A stretch of 64,000 bases of DNA from Microvelia longipes (lineage: Eukaryota; Arthropoda; Insecta; Hemiptera; Veliidae). Each line of letters starts with the position of its first letter. Position 1 is the stretch's first letter. The position numbers and the translations under genes were made by a program. This document shows positions 37,501 to 45,078 of the stretch, one piece after another. The DNA is taken from the NCBI GenBank assembly GCA_018340805.1, contig JACMZG010001908.1, positions 11,967,235 to 12,031,234 on the forward strand. The letters run 5' to 3'. The notes beneath the pieces are model-generated. The model saw only the letters and a program-made list of their open reading frames with translations. It searched no databases and was not told the DNA's origin.

Positions 37501-38784
37501 AATGAAAAGTAAACAAATCAGTTTATAGTTGTTGTTTGTCAGGTTATGCATCTCCACCGCATATCTTCGCTTAAACTAAAAGATTTTAGGGTCGAAATAG
37601 TAATTAATACGTTTCAACAGCACAGAGTTATTTAAAGAACTAAATATAAGAATAAAATTTAAAAGAAACATGTTTAATTGCATAAATTACGTAAAAAACT
37701 ACGGAGCCGATATAACCATGATAATGGCCGGTGCAACCTCCTCCAGTAGTCTTAATAATTGTATGTACTGTCTGAACAAATAATTAGATTGTAATTTTTT
37801 TAAAAAAACTAGGCATTGGAGTTATATAATTAGATAGTATTATTCTTCATTTGTATCATTTTCATTTGTAGGTATCCATGTAATTGAATCTCTTGTAAAA
37901 ACGATTGGTATGAGTAAACTAGGAGCAGAATTGAATCCAGTGAGTCTACCTGGTTGTGAACACTTAGTATTCGGTACTGATGTTTACTGGGAGTGCTATG
38001 TACGTCACTTGACCCTTACCTCATACCATCCTGTAGGTACCTGTGCCATGGGATTCAGTCCTGCCAACTCAGTTGTAGATCATCAGCTCAGGTAATAATT
38101 AACTTCATTTAATTCCTAGCAATTTAGATATACTTACTTTATATATAAGATCATAAATAATCCTACTTTACTAAGCATTATTTTTATAGTTTGTATTGTT
38201 GTTGGTCTCCATTATAGTAATTAAGAAAAGAATGTCACTTGCAAACACTATATTTCACTTCTTACAATGTAGCATATTCTTGTTAATGATTAAAAAAATG
38301 CTGATAATGAGATGAAACTTGGCTCACATCTTGGTCTTATATTTGACTATATGTTTGCCAAATCTCAAACCAGCAGACAAATTTTTCTGTTTTATATTTT
38401 CAAATTTATTGCGGTGTCATTATTGCAGGTTAATGAAGTCATCCAGTGAAGTCATCAAAAAATTAACACATTTATTTAGACACAATTCAACAATTTCTTT
38501 TACCCCTTTTTCTAATGCTTAGTTTGAAACATTTATTTTTTATCAATTCTATATGAGAATTCTATTGTTTTAGGGTTCACAGTACACTTGGTCTTTATGT
38601 AGTCGATAGCTCCATAATGCCAACACTACCCAGTGCCAATACACAAGCAGCCGTTGCCATGGTAGCAGAAAAAGCAGCTGATTTAATAAAACAACACTAC
38701 TACACTAGAAAAGGAACTTGTGAAAATTCATTGCAGTATTTACTGAAACTTATATTTGTTGGTGATATTTCTTCTATATTGTAG
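18378..38784 (+). CDS. GMC oxidoreductase, glucose-dehydrogenase-like (complete, 10 exons)
   Basis: FAD-dependent oxidoreductase of the glucose-methanol-choline family, which oxidises alcohol or sugar substrates. Exons: 18378-18540, 21717-21919, 25958-26138, 26650-26909, 27985-28158, 28566-28707, 31322-31473, 31934-32114, 37872-38091, 38574-38784. They sum to 1887 nt, giving 628 residues; every junction is GT-AG and in phase. An N-terminal hydrophobic stretch (about residues 7-28) acts as signal peptide or anchor, so the protein is secreted or membrane-bound. The Rossmann motif is GAGTAG (56-61), then LLVEAGGEPS. GMC signature 1 is GKIVGGTSRLNFMIYLRGH (from 129) and signature 2 is GVILSAGVIGSAKILL with HSGIGPK in exon 5. 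The catalytic pair is His538 in SYHPVGTCAMG and Asn581 in PTLPSANTQA. The C-terminus is mildly hydrophobic. No break was found, so it looks functional. The substrate cannot be told from sequence. Intron 8 carries a whole LINE. Confidence 0.95.
18541..18888. other. GMC intron 1, first part
   Basis: No gene seen. TTAAATACGCTGT occurs near 18667, with relatives near 20156 and 20546, which ties this stretch to the repeat described at 19900-20600. Confidence 0.4.
18889..19163. mobile_element. Palindromic repeat with two hammerhead-like cores
   Basis: About 275 bp folding back on itself; arms begin GAGGAAGTAGTCTCTCCAC and end in the complement. Each arm carries, in opposite orientations, CTGATGA followed by TGACCTCTTGTTAGGTTG and AAAGC. 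Plus-strand core 19077-19116, minus-strand core 18931-18973. The same arms recur at 19251-19882 and 30893-31217. No ORF. Confidence 0.75.
19077..19116 (+). ncRNA. Hammerhead-ribozyme-like core
   Basis: CUGAUGA, one unpaired U, helix II GACCU-CUUGUU-AGGUU, GAA, helix III AGCA-CUU-UGCU, then A. Same plan as 19301-19341, with compensating changes in both helices. No proper helix I. Confidence 0.4.
19251..19882 (-). mobile_element. Truncated Penelope-like element with inverted ends
   Basis: The ends are inverted repeats from AGAACGAAAGAATAAAAAG to its complement, about 90 bp each. Between them, on the minus strand (19524-19748), an open frame reads CILHYGDKGRKLNFLENLEI. The C-terminal GIY-YIG region of Penelope-like retroelements has, as I recall, a similar LH..KG.KLN.LE.LEI pattern; this is a memory-based match. 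A hammerhead-like core lies 3' of that frame at 19301-19341 (minus): CTGAAGA, a GACCT/AGGTC stem, GAAA and an AGCG-CTC-TGCT hairpin. The other arm (near 19800) has lost its CTGA box. The element is far too short to be active. Confidence 0.55.
19301..19341 (-). ncRNA. Hammerhead-ribozyme-like core in a Penelope-like remnant
   Basis: Seen on the minus strand: CUGAAGA, one unpaired U, helix II GACCU-CUUGUU-AGGUC (five Watson-Crick pairs), GAA, helix III AGCG-CUC-UGCU, then U at the position of the cleavage nucleotide. Penelope-like elements are known to encode type I hammerheads. Helix I is not evident beyond one base pair, and the extra U before helix II is non-canonical, so activity is doubtful. 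Confidence 0.45.
19900..20600. repeat. Two diverged direct copies of an about 400-bp repeat
   Basis: ACTTCCTTATAACC begins near 19998 and 20400 and is followed in both by a similar run: TAAAAGACGT, then CTCGATCAACTAAACAAATA, then TTAATGCATAT. The two reading frames at 20016-20330 and 20558-20863 lie in this repeat and are not conserved between the copies, so they are not taken as genes. Confidence 0.65.
21075..21526. mobile_element. MITE with CTGATAACAGCAAAGCC ends
   Basis: The left end, CTGATAACAGCAAAGCCAGT at 21075 and on to GTGGTCTTAATTA, is the complement of the right end GGCTTTTGTGTTATCAG at 21526, with few mismatches over about 40 bp. The interior is AT-rich without an ORF. It lies in GMC intron 1, just before exon 2. 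The end sequence reappears, diverged, near 39962-40005 and 41810-41865. Confidence 0.6.
21717..21919 (+). CDS. GMC exon 2, FAD-binding motif
   Basis: Residues 55-122. Completes the split Val codon and reads GAGTAGSILAGRL, the dinucleotide-binding glycine motif, followed by VLLVEAGGEPSRILDIPF. Acceptor TTGCAG, donor GTAAGT. Confidence 0.95.
22420..22550. repeat. TA microsatellite inside a 16-bp-armed palindrome
   Basis: ACATAAACCTCAACAA and TTGTTGAGGTTTATGT flank a roughly 90-bp TA run, so the whole block is one palindrome. It probably arose by TA expansion in the loop of a small inverted repeat. Confidence 0.85.
22660..23026. repeat. Interspersed repeat ending in AAGAGG..AAAGGCCTCTTG (copy 1)
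   Basis: Diverged copy of 25400-25753; both lie in GMC intron 2. Shared order: a TTGACATAT block, ATTTGAAAATTC, ATGGCAGTAT-like and CGTGGCAGTATGCCAC-like blocks, then a less AT-rich end closing with GCTAAGAGG and AAAGGCCTCTTG. An internal palindrome, GAACGAACTGGTTGCTGTG with its complement, lies at 22943-22984. No ORF. Confidence 0.6.
23481..23539. repeat. Perfect inverted repeat, 29-bp arms, 1-nt centre
   Basis: The arm GTTACATGGTTGCTAACAAA plus TAGATGTTT is followed by a single C and then its exact complement. Confidence 0.95.
23867..23899 (+). ncRNA. Hammerhead-like core, third family
   Basis: CUGAUGA, one extra U, helix II GACUAA-UUU-UUAGUC (six pairs), GAAA, then AGC-UUA-GUU as a possible short helix III. 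The mirror copy is on the minus strand at 23692-23722. Helix II differs from that of the 18.9 kb family but stays paired. Confidence 0.4.
24453..25260. repeat. Minisatellite, about 125-bp unit, about 7 copies
   Basis: The unit starts TTAATGTCAGTTTGTGACAT and contains AAAACATTAAAAGG and TTATGGGCCCAGGTATA. Starts are at about 24453, 24578, 24674 (after a copy shortened by about 30 bp) and 24798, with later copies to 25260. It lies in GMC intron 2. It holds no coding sequence; the small frame at 25184 is read from its last unit. Confidence 0.9.
25400..25753. repeat. Interspersed repeat ending in AAGAGGCC..GGCCTCTTG (copy 2)
   Basis: Diverged relative of 22660-23026, in the same intron and same orientation. 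The final 90 bp is much less AT-rich and ends GCTAAGAGGCCAAAGGCC, a small palindrome. Confidence 0.6.
25958..26138 (+). CDS. GMC exon 3, GMC signature 1
   Basis: Residues 123-182. Reads VVRWPMGKIVGGTSRLNFM then IYLRGHETDFINW; the GGTSRLN segment is the first GMC signature, close to the flavin. Acceptor TGTTTAG at 25957; a second AG seven bases later would break the frame. Confidence 0.95.
27027..27840. repeat. Minisatellite, 83-bp unit, about 9 copies
   Basis: The unit starts TTTTAGATGGACCAACATTA and includes GTTGGGAGTATGATGAAACA and CAATAGTCTCTAA. Starts at 27027 and 27110 fix the 83-bp period. Two sub-types alternate, with CTAGACTTTCAAACA or CTAGAATTTCAAAAA. It ends with a shortened, scrambled unit. 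It lies in GMC intron 4, about 145 bp before exon 5. Confidence 0.92.
27985..28158 (+). CDS. GMC exon 5, GMC signature 2
   Basis: Residues 270-327. Reads VLLRNEFEVYGVEYEDELG and then GVILSAGVIGSAKILLHSG followed by IGPKQHL, the second GMC signature. An in-frame ATG and open sequence precede it, but the TTTCAG acceptor at 27984 is the only one in phase with exon 4. Confidence 0.93.
28828..29090. mobile_element. Palindromic repeat related to the hammerhead-bearing family
   Basis: The arms begin AACAAATAATAAGTCTCTTT and end in the complement. Each inner arm holds a diverged CTGATGAT / GTTGAAAG or GTGATGATGG version of the core. In GMC intron 6; no ORF. Confidence 0.6.
29096..30892. other. GMC intron 6, no gene recognised
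   Basis: AT-rich with poly-A-like stretches. The part at 30500-30690 is less AT-rich, with repeated short GC hairpins (for example TTGGCTTCGCCTTGCC at 30585), and looks like an inserted repeat. Small open frames at 30131 and 30444 show no family features. Confidence 0.35.
30893..31217. mobile_element. Palindromic repeat with hammerhead-like cores
   Basis: The arms AAAGAAAAGAAGTCTCTCCA and their complement span about 325 bp. Plus-strand core at about 31135-31173: CTGATGA, T, GGCCT/AGGTT, GAAAGCG. Minus-strand mirror at 30938-30975. It ends about 105 bp before GMC exon 7. The A opposite C at the base of helix III suggests decay. Confidence 0.65.
32160..32455. repeat. Degenerate 26-bp tandem repeat
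   Basis: About ten units of the theme TCTTATAAGATGTTAGTTAA with GATGAG, period 26 bp, some rearranged. In GMC intron 8, just after exon 8. CTTATAAG inside each unit is itself a palindrome. Confidence 0.8.
33119..36420 (-). pseudogene. LINE ORF2: endonuclease and reverse transcriptase, frameshifted
   Basis: The reading starts around 36400 with NINGFRNLSKL and CLSETWLTREP, the N-terminal part of an APE-type endonuclease; further motifs are MIIGGDFNAKVG and SIIDHVW (piece 35402-36310). The next frame (34576-35379) begins the reverse transcriptase: GKSPGIDGLSYEFY, NYRPIALINTIEKVF and EEQAGFRDGRGCIDNIF. Another frame (34220-34537) has GILQGEPLSAIIFSLFIADL and the active-site box LLFADDVV. Then 33723-34211 has NNFTYLGVKF and LLYGSEVWSLRYLEKLE. 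The last piece (33119-33628) ends with CNFCNIATNSKYHFLITCPA, a zinc-knuckle-like CCHC. At least four frame changes separate these pieces, so the gene is broken. Order and content are typical of a LINE. Confidence 0.92.
36503..37381 (-). CDS. LINE ORF1 protein, L1-like plan
   Basis: 292 codons, intact. Basic N-terminus (LPSRKRNPENRSPDEKVTKK), then a heptad-like coiled coil around residues 60-115 (IERVGNRIAAIEV to NVSYLKNKVSKMD). RQNNLIFWNLPAL follows, resembling the start of the L1 ORF1 RNA-recognition domain. The C-terminal part has SITRDLPEDIRVKLG, similar in kind to the L1 C-terminal domain. Such proteins trimerise, bind the element's RNA and act as chaperones. This frame stayed open while ORF2 decayed. 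Confidence 0.8.
   Translation of the reverse strand: MDCRLLMTLPSRKRNPENRSPDEKVTKKMMATKVGDMSKDDLLAALRDQLATKEDIERVGNRIAAIEVAQGDLTTAVCELSKTVQDLQSNNNALQENVSYLKNKVSKMDKHSRQNNLIFWNLPALPTEKAHDVLDKFCKNMLNINECLRFNRAHFPLGNRNSIFANIPIDEDMKLILSRAKLLKNTNMSITRDLPEDIRVKLGKLRAIKKAILKVNDKMECSIRSEHLLIGNNHFSLNERFEIILDRNPGLEALINLVGTDISDDIRAILDFKTQIYYKKRKKSEHCQQPIK
37872..38091 (+). CDS. GMC exon 9 with catalytic histidine
   Basis: Residues 487-558. Contains TSYHPVGTCAMG with His538, the active-site base of GMC enzymes. Acceptor TTTGTAG about 110 bp after the LINE's flanking duplication; donor GTAATA. Confidence 0.95.
38574..38784 (+). CDS. GMC exon 10 with second catalytic residue and stop
   Basis: Residues 559-628. 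YVVDSSIMPTLPSANTQAAV places Asn581 at the second active-site position, followed by the conserved AEKAADLIK helix. The tail LQYLLKLIFVGDISSIL is mildly hydrophobic; TAG at 38782. A candidate AATAAA lies about 510 bp downstream, at 39295. Confidence 0.94.
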
Positions 38785-39362
38785 GAATAACGATTCAATT
38801 TATGTGTTAAATGAGTTGAGATATTACATTGATATTATGTTCTACTGCCTGTTAGTGTGTTTACTGTATCTTCGAGGTTATCAAAACAATATTTTTGGTT
38901 ATCTATATTTATTTTCATGGTCAGTTTAGTATCATACAGAGAGTTGATTGATTAAACAAGTTGCTCTTATCGCGTATTCTTACTATAATGCCAAGCTATT
39001 GTCTAGACCAGCCCTAGCGGCCAAACTTTTTTTCTTATGACATTTCCAGTCATATCAAAAGCCTGAAATATCTGTGTAAAGTCACTTGTTGATTCTATTC
39101 CACGGTAGTTAAAAATTGGTTTATATAAAAAGTTTTTGTCAGGACACTATGTTCTTAGTGATTAAAGTGTATGCTACACTAATATTAGCAAAACCTTTAA
39201 CTAATTGTATGCTAACTTAAACAACCTTTAACTTGTTTCAGTGTTGTTAACTTTATATAAAATAAGTATGTATTCCTGTGTTCAAAAATATAATAATAAA
39301 ATTCTTCACAAACAGATGAGTAACAAAATGATAATTAACTTAAAATAATGTGGTACTACTTA
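38785..39362. other. 3' flank of the GMC gene
   Basis: AT-rich, no ORF. ATAATAATAAAATTC near 39290-39304 is the clearest polyadenylation-like site. Confidence 0.35.
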
Positions 39363-39692
39363 TGCCTGAAGGCATAGAGATATATATACTAGAGAGGGCA
39401 TAGCCTATCTCAATTCATAGAAAGACCTGAAACATCGTTTTGGGCTCTCAGGGGCTCTGTATAACCTCATTGAAACTTCCTACAAGATTGAGATAAGGTT
39501 ATAATTAATAAATTTCTTTCGGTTTCCCGCACATTGTTTGTGTTTTAATTAATATTTTTTACGTTCTTCTGTACAAGTTAGTGTAATTTTGTTATGATTA
39601 TCAAATAATCATGTGTTCAGGTTATTTTTTCGATGTTTCATAATTCTACCAATAGGGCCCCTCTAGTAATAATATCTCTATGCCCGAAGGTT
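39363..39692. mobile_element. MITE with CTTCGGGCATAGAGATAT ends
   Basis: The left tip CTGAAGGCATAGAGATATAT with CTAGAGAGGGC mirrors the right tip, GGGCCCCTCTAGTAATAATA then TCTCTATGCCCGAAGG. Related to 16429-16787 in UCHL3 intron 3. No ORF. Confidence 0.65.
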
Positions 39693-40021
39693 TAATGTCA
39701 ATCTTGAATTGTCTGAAATTCAGATACAGTAAGCATCTTATAAGGGCAGCGTAGAAGTAAACAATATTATACTGTGCAATATGTTATAGTAATTTTTTGT
39801 TCTCTCTTTATTTAGGAGGTGTTGAAAATTATGTTTTTATTGCCTAGGAAGGTATGATAAATATAATTTTTTTAACAGCCTTTTGTGAGAAGATAGTTGA
39901 ATAGAATAATAGTAACTTAAAATAATACTGTTATAGAAGGAGCATAATAGCAATAGAATCTAACTGATAACATGAAAGCCGATATTCTGTTGGTCTTAAG
40001 TAGGGATACAAAACATTTTTT

Positions 40022-40262
40022 GCTTTTCCGTACCTACTACCATAGGTAGGTATAAGGAAAAGTATTGCGTTCACCTTAAAAATCTGAAATCGAGGTTTCA
40101 GATACCGGTTTCACCATCAACTGTTTAAGGCATTTTCGGGATGCTCTAAAACATAATATGTTCTGAATGGTTTTTATCATGCTATGTGTTTATGTGTCTG
40201 TCGAGCATAACTCCTGCTGTGTTTATGCTAGAAAGTTGAAACTTGGCCCAAAAATCAGGTAT
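40022..40262. repeat. Interspersed repeat family B, partial copy
   Basis: Begins TTTTTGCTTTTCCGTACC with an inverted CCTACTACCATAGGTAGG, then AGGAAAAGTATTGCG and a GTGTTTATGTGTCTGTCGAG stretch. Same order as in 43196-43925 but well diverged; interrupted on its right by the MITE at 40263. Confidence 0.55.
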
Positions 40263-40672
40263 TACAGTTTATCGTTTAGTTTAAAAATCCCCAAGGTCAT
40301 AAGTATTTTGGGGATTGACCAATCAGAGAAGCCGCTGCCAACCTCACTCTTAAAAATAGAAAAAAATCCCTACCACAATAACCGCTGTAGGTAAAAAAAC
40401 CTTCTTCCCAGCAATCGTTCACATTGTTTGTGGTTCTTCTTTTGATTACATAGTTTTGAAAACTACTTTCAAATTAATCTTAAAATGATATTTTAAAATA
40501 AAACTACACAAAAGAAAAGTAAAAAAAAAACACCACCAAGAAAATACGGGTAAAATAACCTGATTTGTTTACATAGTTTTTTCCCGCTCCCTTCTAGCAG
40601 GGATTTTTTTCTTAAGAATCAGTGGTGTCTAAACTTACCTGTCAAGATTTTTAAACTAAACGATAGACTGTA
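40263..40672. mobile_element. MITE, CAGT-type ends, copy 2 (best preserved)
   Basis: 410 bp. The terminal inverted repeats TACAGTTTATCGTTTAGTTT (left) and AAACTAAACGATAGACTGTA (right) differ at one position. TA-CAGT...ACTG-TA fits a Tc1/mariner-type non-autonomous element. No ORF. Other copies at 328-733 and 4688-5064. Confidence 0.8.
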
Positions 40673-41480
40673 GTCTAGTTGTGCTGCCCGGAAGATGATA
40701 ATATTTCCCATACTACATTAAAACCGGGATGTCACCGGAGTTATCCAATTCAGGTGTTTTTAGTACCTTCTGAGTGGTCTTTACTAAGTTGCCTGTCTAT
40801 ATGTTTGTGTGTGCCTGTTATCATCGTAGCTCCTAGTGTATTTATGATATATAGTAAAAACTGTGTACAAAAATCAGTCTATAGGTGTAGTTGTGCTATT
40901 TGGAAAATATATTTTTAGACGTCATTAACCCACAATAATGACTGCAAAGATTTTGAAAAATCATAAAGCGCAGAAAAATGCTGTGCTGTGGACAGCTGAG
41001 AATGAAACGGATGTATTTACTATCTCAGGACAAGCAAAACGAGTCTGAAGACATGTTCCAGTATACATTTGGTGAATTGTATATTCAGTGGACGAGCAAA
41101 GCGAGTCCTCAGTAGGGAGGATGAGCTTAGCGAATCCAACGTGATAAGGTAAAGTTCCGAGATAGACTGTATCTGATTTTATTAAGCTTTAATTTATCTT
41201 AAAGTTGACTCACCTAGATCTTTAGATCCCTAATAATTTTGAGATCAAAGTAATATTACTCCAAGCTTGGGAGAATCATGACATTCTGAGAACGAGAGAA
41301 GCGAGACTGACATAATATAAAATATCATAATGTCACAATATTATGTGACATAATATTGTGCATTATACATTGTCAAAATATCAAGTTATGGTTTGGATAA
41401 CCATTACATTCTGAGGACAACCGAAGTGAGTCCGAAGTTATGAGGAAAAATACCGATGTACCCTGTCCCGATTTTTTGTA
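40673..41480. repeat. Interspersed repeat family B with GCGAAGC-like hairpins
   Basis: Shares the block CTGAGAATGAAACGGATGTA with 43797 and, nearly, 59349. Several short hairpins of the GGAC..GTCC and GGAT..ATCC type follow (41030-41145, 41400-41430). It ends with ACCCTGTCCCGATTTTTT, as in other copies. Internal inverted copies of CATAATATTGTG lie at 41320-41365. Confidence 0.6.
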
Positions 41481-41809
41481 TCAACAATAATAAAAAAAAT
41501 TGTTTATAAAAACAAGATTGAAACCAATAACAAATTACTAAACAATCAATAAAATCAGTCACAAAGACTTTTGAAAGAATCTTAAAGTTAAGGTCTTTTT
41601 ACATATGCTTTATTAAAAATACAATTTTAAGTCATGTTTTTTTCAATTTTAAGTCAATTTTTTTCAAATTTTAAGTTGGTTAAGAAATTAACCAATATTT
41701 ACATTAGTATTAAATGACTAATTAAGTAATAATTCATAATTTAACTTAATATTCCAACGACCAGAAATTTAGCCAGCTTTGTTAAAAGAAAATTTATGTT
41801 GTTAGGGTG

Positions 41810-41865
41810 GCAGTCTTATTTAAGACCTCCAGTAAACTTGCCTTGCTGTTATCAGAATGCTCCTT
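41810..41865. repeat. Solo end of the CTGATAACAGC element family
   Basis: GTAAACTTGCCTTGCTGTTA followed by TCAG resembles the right end of 21075-21526. With the diverged left end near 39962-40005 it may bound an old element into which the 40.0-41.5 kb repeats were inserted; that is inference. Confidence 0.35.
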
Positions 41866-42144
41866 TTATTTGTAGTATCATTTTAAGTATAGTAGTTTGA
41901 TATTTTTATTGTTGTAAAATAAATTTGTAGTTCTACTGTTAAAATATAAATATCTTATAATAAAATTGTATTTTAGAATTATAACTGGATGAAAAAATTG
42001 GTGTTGATAGGTTCAAATGCTTTAGCAAATTTGAAACAGATATAAATCAAGTTTTTACTGATACTCTAATTTACTTTGCGAAATGTTGTCCTTAATTAAT
42101 TCATCAAGTCTGTTCTTCTGCTGAAAAAGCATGATTTTTTTAAA

Positions 42145-42960
42145 GTAAAGATGAAATGCGCATTAGTATTTGAAACCTTATGCTGAGCTGAAATGTGCAT
42201 TAGATTTTGAAACTAAACGCTGAAATGTGGATTAGTATTTGAAACCTTATGCTGAAATGTGCATTAGATTTTGAAACTAAACGCTGAAATGTGGATTAGT
42301 ATTTGAAACCTTATGCGTTATTTGAAACCAAAGCGACTAATACTATTAGAGGAGGATACAACAGTTTCTTATCATTCCTTGGGTGCTAGGTGCCGTAACG
42401 GTACATTGGTGACGTTCATTTTTTATTTTTCATAAATAATTCCAATTTAACGTAATATTACATTATTTTTCGACTATTTTTTTTAAATTAGTAAAATGAA
42501 ATTTAAATAAGTTTTTTAATTATTAATCTATGGCCCGTATTCTTTAATTGTCTGTGTTGAAATAAAGTGGTTTAATGTGCATCACTGAAAATGTCCGGGT
42601 TTGTAGTGTGTGTCCATAATAGGGGTTGTAGAGGGGTGGAGGAGTATCTAGTCTCTCTCTTGGGAGACTATAGTAGGGGTAAGCACAGTTATGGCACCTA
42701 TGGAAACTGCCTCACTTCCAGACCCTTATCACTGTGTTAATCGGGTTCTGTACTCCCTCTAATAGTATTTGTCTCTTTGTTTGAAACACTCATTAGTTTT
42801 TGAAACTATATGCTGAAATGTGCATTAATTTTTTAAACGAAACACTGAAATGTGCATTAGTTTTTTAAACTATATGCTGAAATGTGCGTTAGTTTTTAAA
42901 GCTAAAGCATAAATTAGTATTTAAAATCAAATGCTTAAACATGAAGTAGCATTTGATACC
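42145..42960. repeat. Minisatellite (about 35 bp) split by an insertion
   Basis: Units of the theme GCTGAAATGTGCATTAG with TTTTGAAAC, present at 42145-42335 and again at 42780-42960. The gap is filled by the element at 42342-42767. Confidence 0.8.
42342..42767. mobile_element. 426-bp MITE inserted in a minisatellite
   Basis: The ends ACTATTAGAGGAGGATAC and GTACTCCCTCTAATAGT are inverted repeats with two differences. The same minisatellite lies on both sides. Less AT-rich interior, no ORF. Confidence 0.65.
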
Positions 42961-43195
42961 AAAGTTCTTAGTATTTGTTGCTAATTAGTGACACGAAACC
43001 TATAAGTATTTGATACTTATTTATTAGTACCATTCATAAATTTTCAAGTCACTAATTTACAACATAAAACAACCTCTATTTTCATCCTAGATAATAAATG
43101 AATATAAAACATTTTAAGAGCTTAGTTTTGTAAGAATGCTCAATCAATTTTTTTTTAATTTTTCTTTTTTGTACTTATTTATTTATTTGTTTTCT

Positions 43196-43925
43196 TTTTA
43201 CTTTTGCTCATTTATACCCTAGGTAAATAAGAAAAGTATTGTGTTTGCAAAAAAATCCAAATCCAGGATGTCACTGGAATTATCTATTTCAAGTGTTTTT
43301 AAGACCTCCTGAGAGGTTTCCACAAAGCTGTTTGTCTGTATGTGTGTGCATCTGTTATCATCGTAGCTCCTAGTTTATTTATGATAGAGAGTAAAAACTG
43401 TATACGAAAATCAGTCTATAGATGTAGTTGTGATATTTGGAAAATAACATTTTTATGTCGTCATTAGCCTGCAAAAATGACTCGGCAAAAATTAAAAAAA
43501 TCTTAAAATGCGAAAAAATGTTGTGATCAATTTGAGATTTGGCACGCATCTAGCCATGTATAAAACTAACATATGTGCCCAGTTTCATCTCATTAGACTC
43601 AGAATCAGTTCAAATTTTATCAAATGACTTGTGTACAGTTTTTAAAAAATTTGGTTTAAGTATGATATACCTTTACATAATAAATAAGTACACTAATTTT
43701 TGTTTTAATACTTATTATTTTTTGATTCTTTTATGATTTTTGTTGGATCATAAAAGATAAGCAGCATTGAGCATGCTCAGTGCTGTATGAATGACCGCTG
43801 AGAATGAAACGGATGTATTTACTATCTGAGGACAAGTGAAGCAAGTCCGAAGTAGGGAGGATGAGTGTAGTGAATCCTATATGATGAGGAAAAGTTCTGA
43901 GGTACCCTGTACCAAATTCGTTGTA
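43196..43925. repeat. Interspersed repeat family B, fullest copy
   Basis: Order of blocks: CTTTTGCTCATTTATACCCT, AAGAAAAGTATTGTG, TTTGTCTGTATGTGTGTGC, TATCATCGTAGCTCC, TGCCCAGTTTCATCTCATTA, CTGAGAATGAAACGGATG, then two hairpins (GGAC..GTCC at about 43832, GGAT..ATCC at about 43859) and an end with GAGGTACCCTGTACC. Other copies: 40022-40262, 40673-41480, 58266-58560, 59030-59510 and, partly, 54040-54275. No coding capacity; type not assigned. Confidence 0.65.
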
Positions 43926-44260
43926 ATTATTACATATAAATTGATCTTCATTATTATATATGATTGGAGAAAATTGATGAAGTTGAGTGAGATCTATGTG
44001 TCACCAGAGTTTATTTTCATGAATTTATTTACTTAGTGCCAAAATAATTGCCAAAATGTTTTTTAATTATTTATTCTAGTCAATTATTGTTTATTTTTAT
44101 TTTCATATCTTTAGAACACATTTGTGAAAGGTTAGAATAATTGTCATTTTTAATTATAATCGCTGTGGCCTGCTTTAGAATAATAATGGAATAGAACACA
44201 AGGTAGAAGTTGAACTGGAGACAACTTCAGGAACCAGCTTGCACATCGAAACCATTTAGG

Positions 44261-44375
44261 AGTAAATCATATGAGTGTTACTGGTGAGTTCATTTAGGAT
44301 AACATCATAATGAGTGTTACTGGTGGAGTTCATTTAGGAGTAACATCATAATGAGTGTTACTGGAGGAGTTCAAT
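44261..44375. repeat. Short tandem repeat, about 45-bp unit, three copies
   Basis: Three copies of ATGAGTGTTACTGGTGGAG with TTCATTTAGGAGTAACATC, lightly diverged. Confidence 0.7.
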
Positions 44376-44394
44376 GTCAATAATAATAAGGAAA

Positions 44395-44635
44395 CAGTAA
44401 CTCCACAATAAGCATTAAATTTCACAGAGTTGCTTTCAACCTTAAGAGGTCATCCTTTATTACTTGAGTTTTGAAAGGTGATAAAGTCACACGTGTCAAG
44501 CATCATTGTTAAGGACACAATCTAGACTGACAATAGTTTTATGTTTATTGTTATTTTGGTCACTGCGGATGACCTCTTAATGTTGAAATGGGCTCTGTAA
44601 AATGTAATGCTTATTGTGGAGACACTGTGTTTCCA
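44395..44635. mobile_element. Palindromic repeat, degenerate relative of the hammerhead family
   Basis: TCCACAATAAGCATTAAATT and its complement-like right arm enclose GCTTTCAACCTTAAGAGGTC and GGATGACCTCTTAATGTTGA. The CTGATGA box is destroyed in both arms. Confidence 0.55.
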
Positions 44636-45078
44636 CAGTTCGTTTTAGGAGCTGTTATAAATAGGATTATACATACTTATGTTGAAATTGTTTACTACAA
44701 TTTAGTTTATTTGGGATTCAAAGTCCGTAGCAGCGCCTCCGTCGCTGATAAGAAATTGATAACGAAAGGGTGATCAACGTTTTAATGTATAAGAGTTTCT
44801 TATTTTTTTTTTTAATTTTTTACAATTTAAATTTAATTTTTAACCAAATTAAAAAACCTGGTTATCGGTAAATACCTGCTTAAAAATGAGCATATCACAG
44901 ACTGTAGTGATAAGAGCCTGACTATATATTTAAATCCGATGATAATTGAAGTATTTATCTATGAAATATGGACAATTTTTATAGCTCTGATGTTTGCTCT
45001 ATTATTTTTTAACTCATTTATCAAAAATTAAGTAACAATAAAGAAATAAATGAATAATTTTATGGGCTCCCATGCTAA

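Larger units (their letters stand above)
32849..37744 (-). mobile_element. LINE (non-LTR retrotransposon), full-length structure, with target-site duplication
   Basis: 4.9 kb insertion in GMC intron 8, antisense to the gene. Both flanks carry the same 15 bp, AGTAGTCTTAATAAT, at 32834-32848 and 37745-37759. The 5' end (37744) starts with a GC-rich leader of about 360 bp. Then come ORF1 (36503-37381) and ORF2 with endonuclease, reverse transcriptase and a C-terminal CCHC motif. The 3' end abuts a short TA repeat. The body is clearly less AT-rich than the surrounding intron. ORF2 is interrupted by several frameshifts, so the copy cannot move on its own. Clade not assigned; ORF1 is L1-like in plan. 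Confidence 0.93.
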
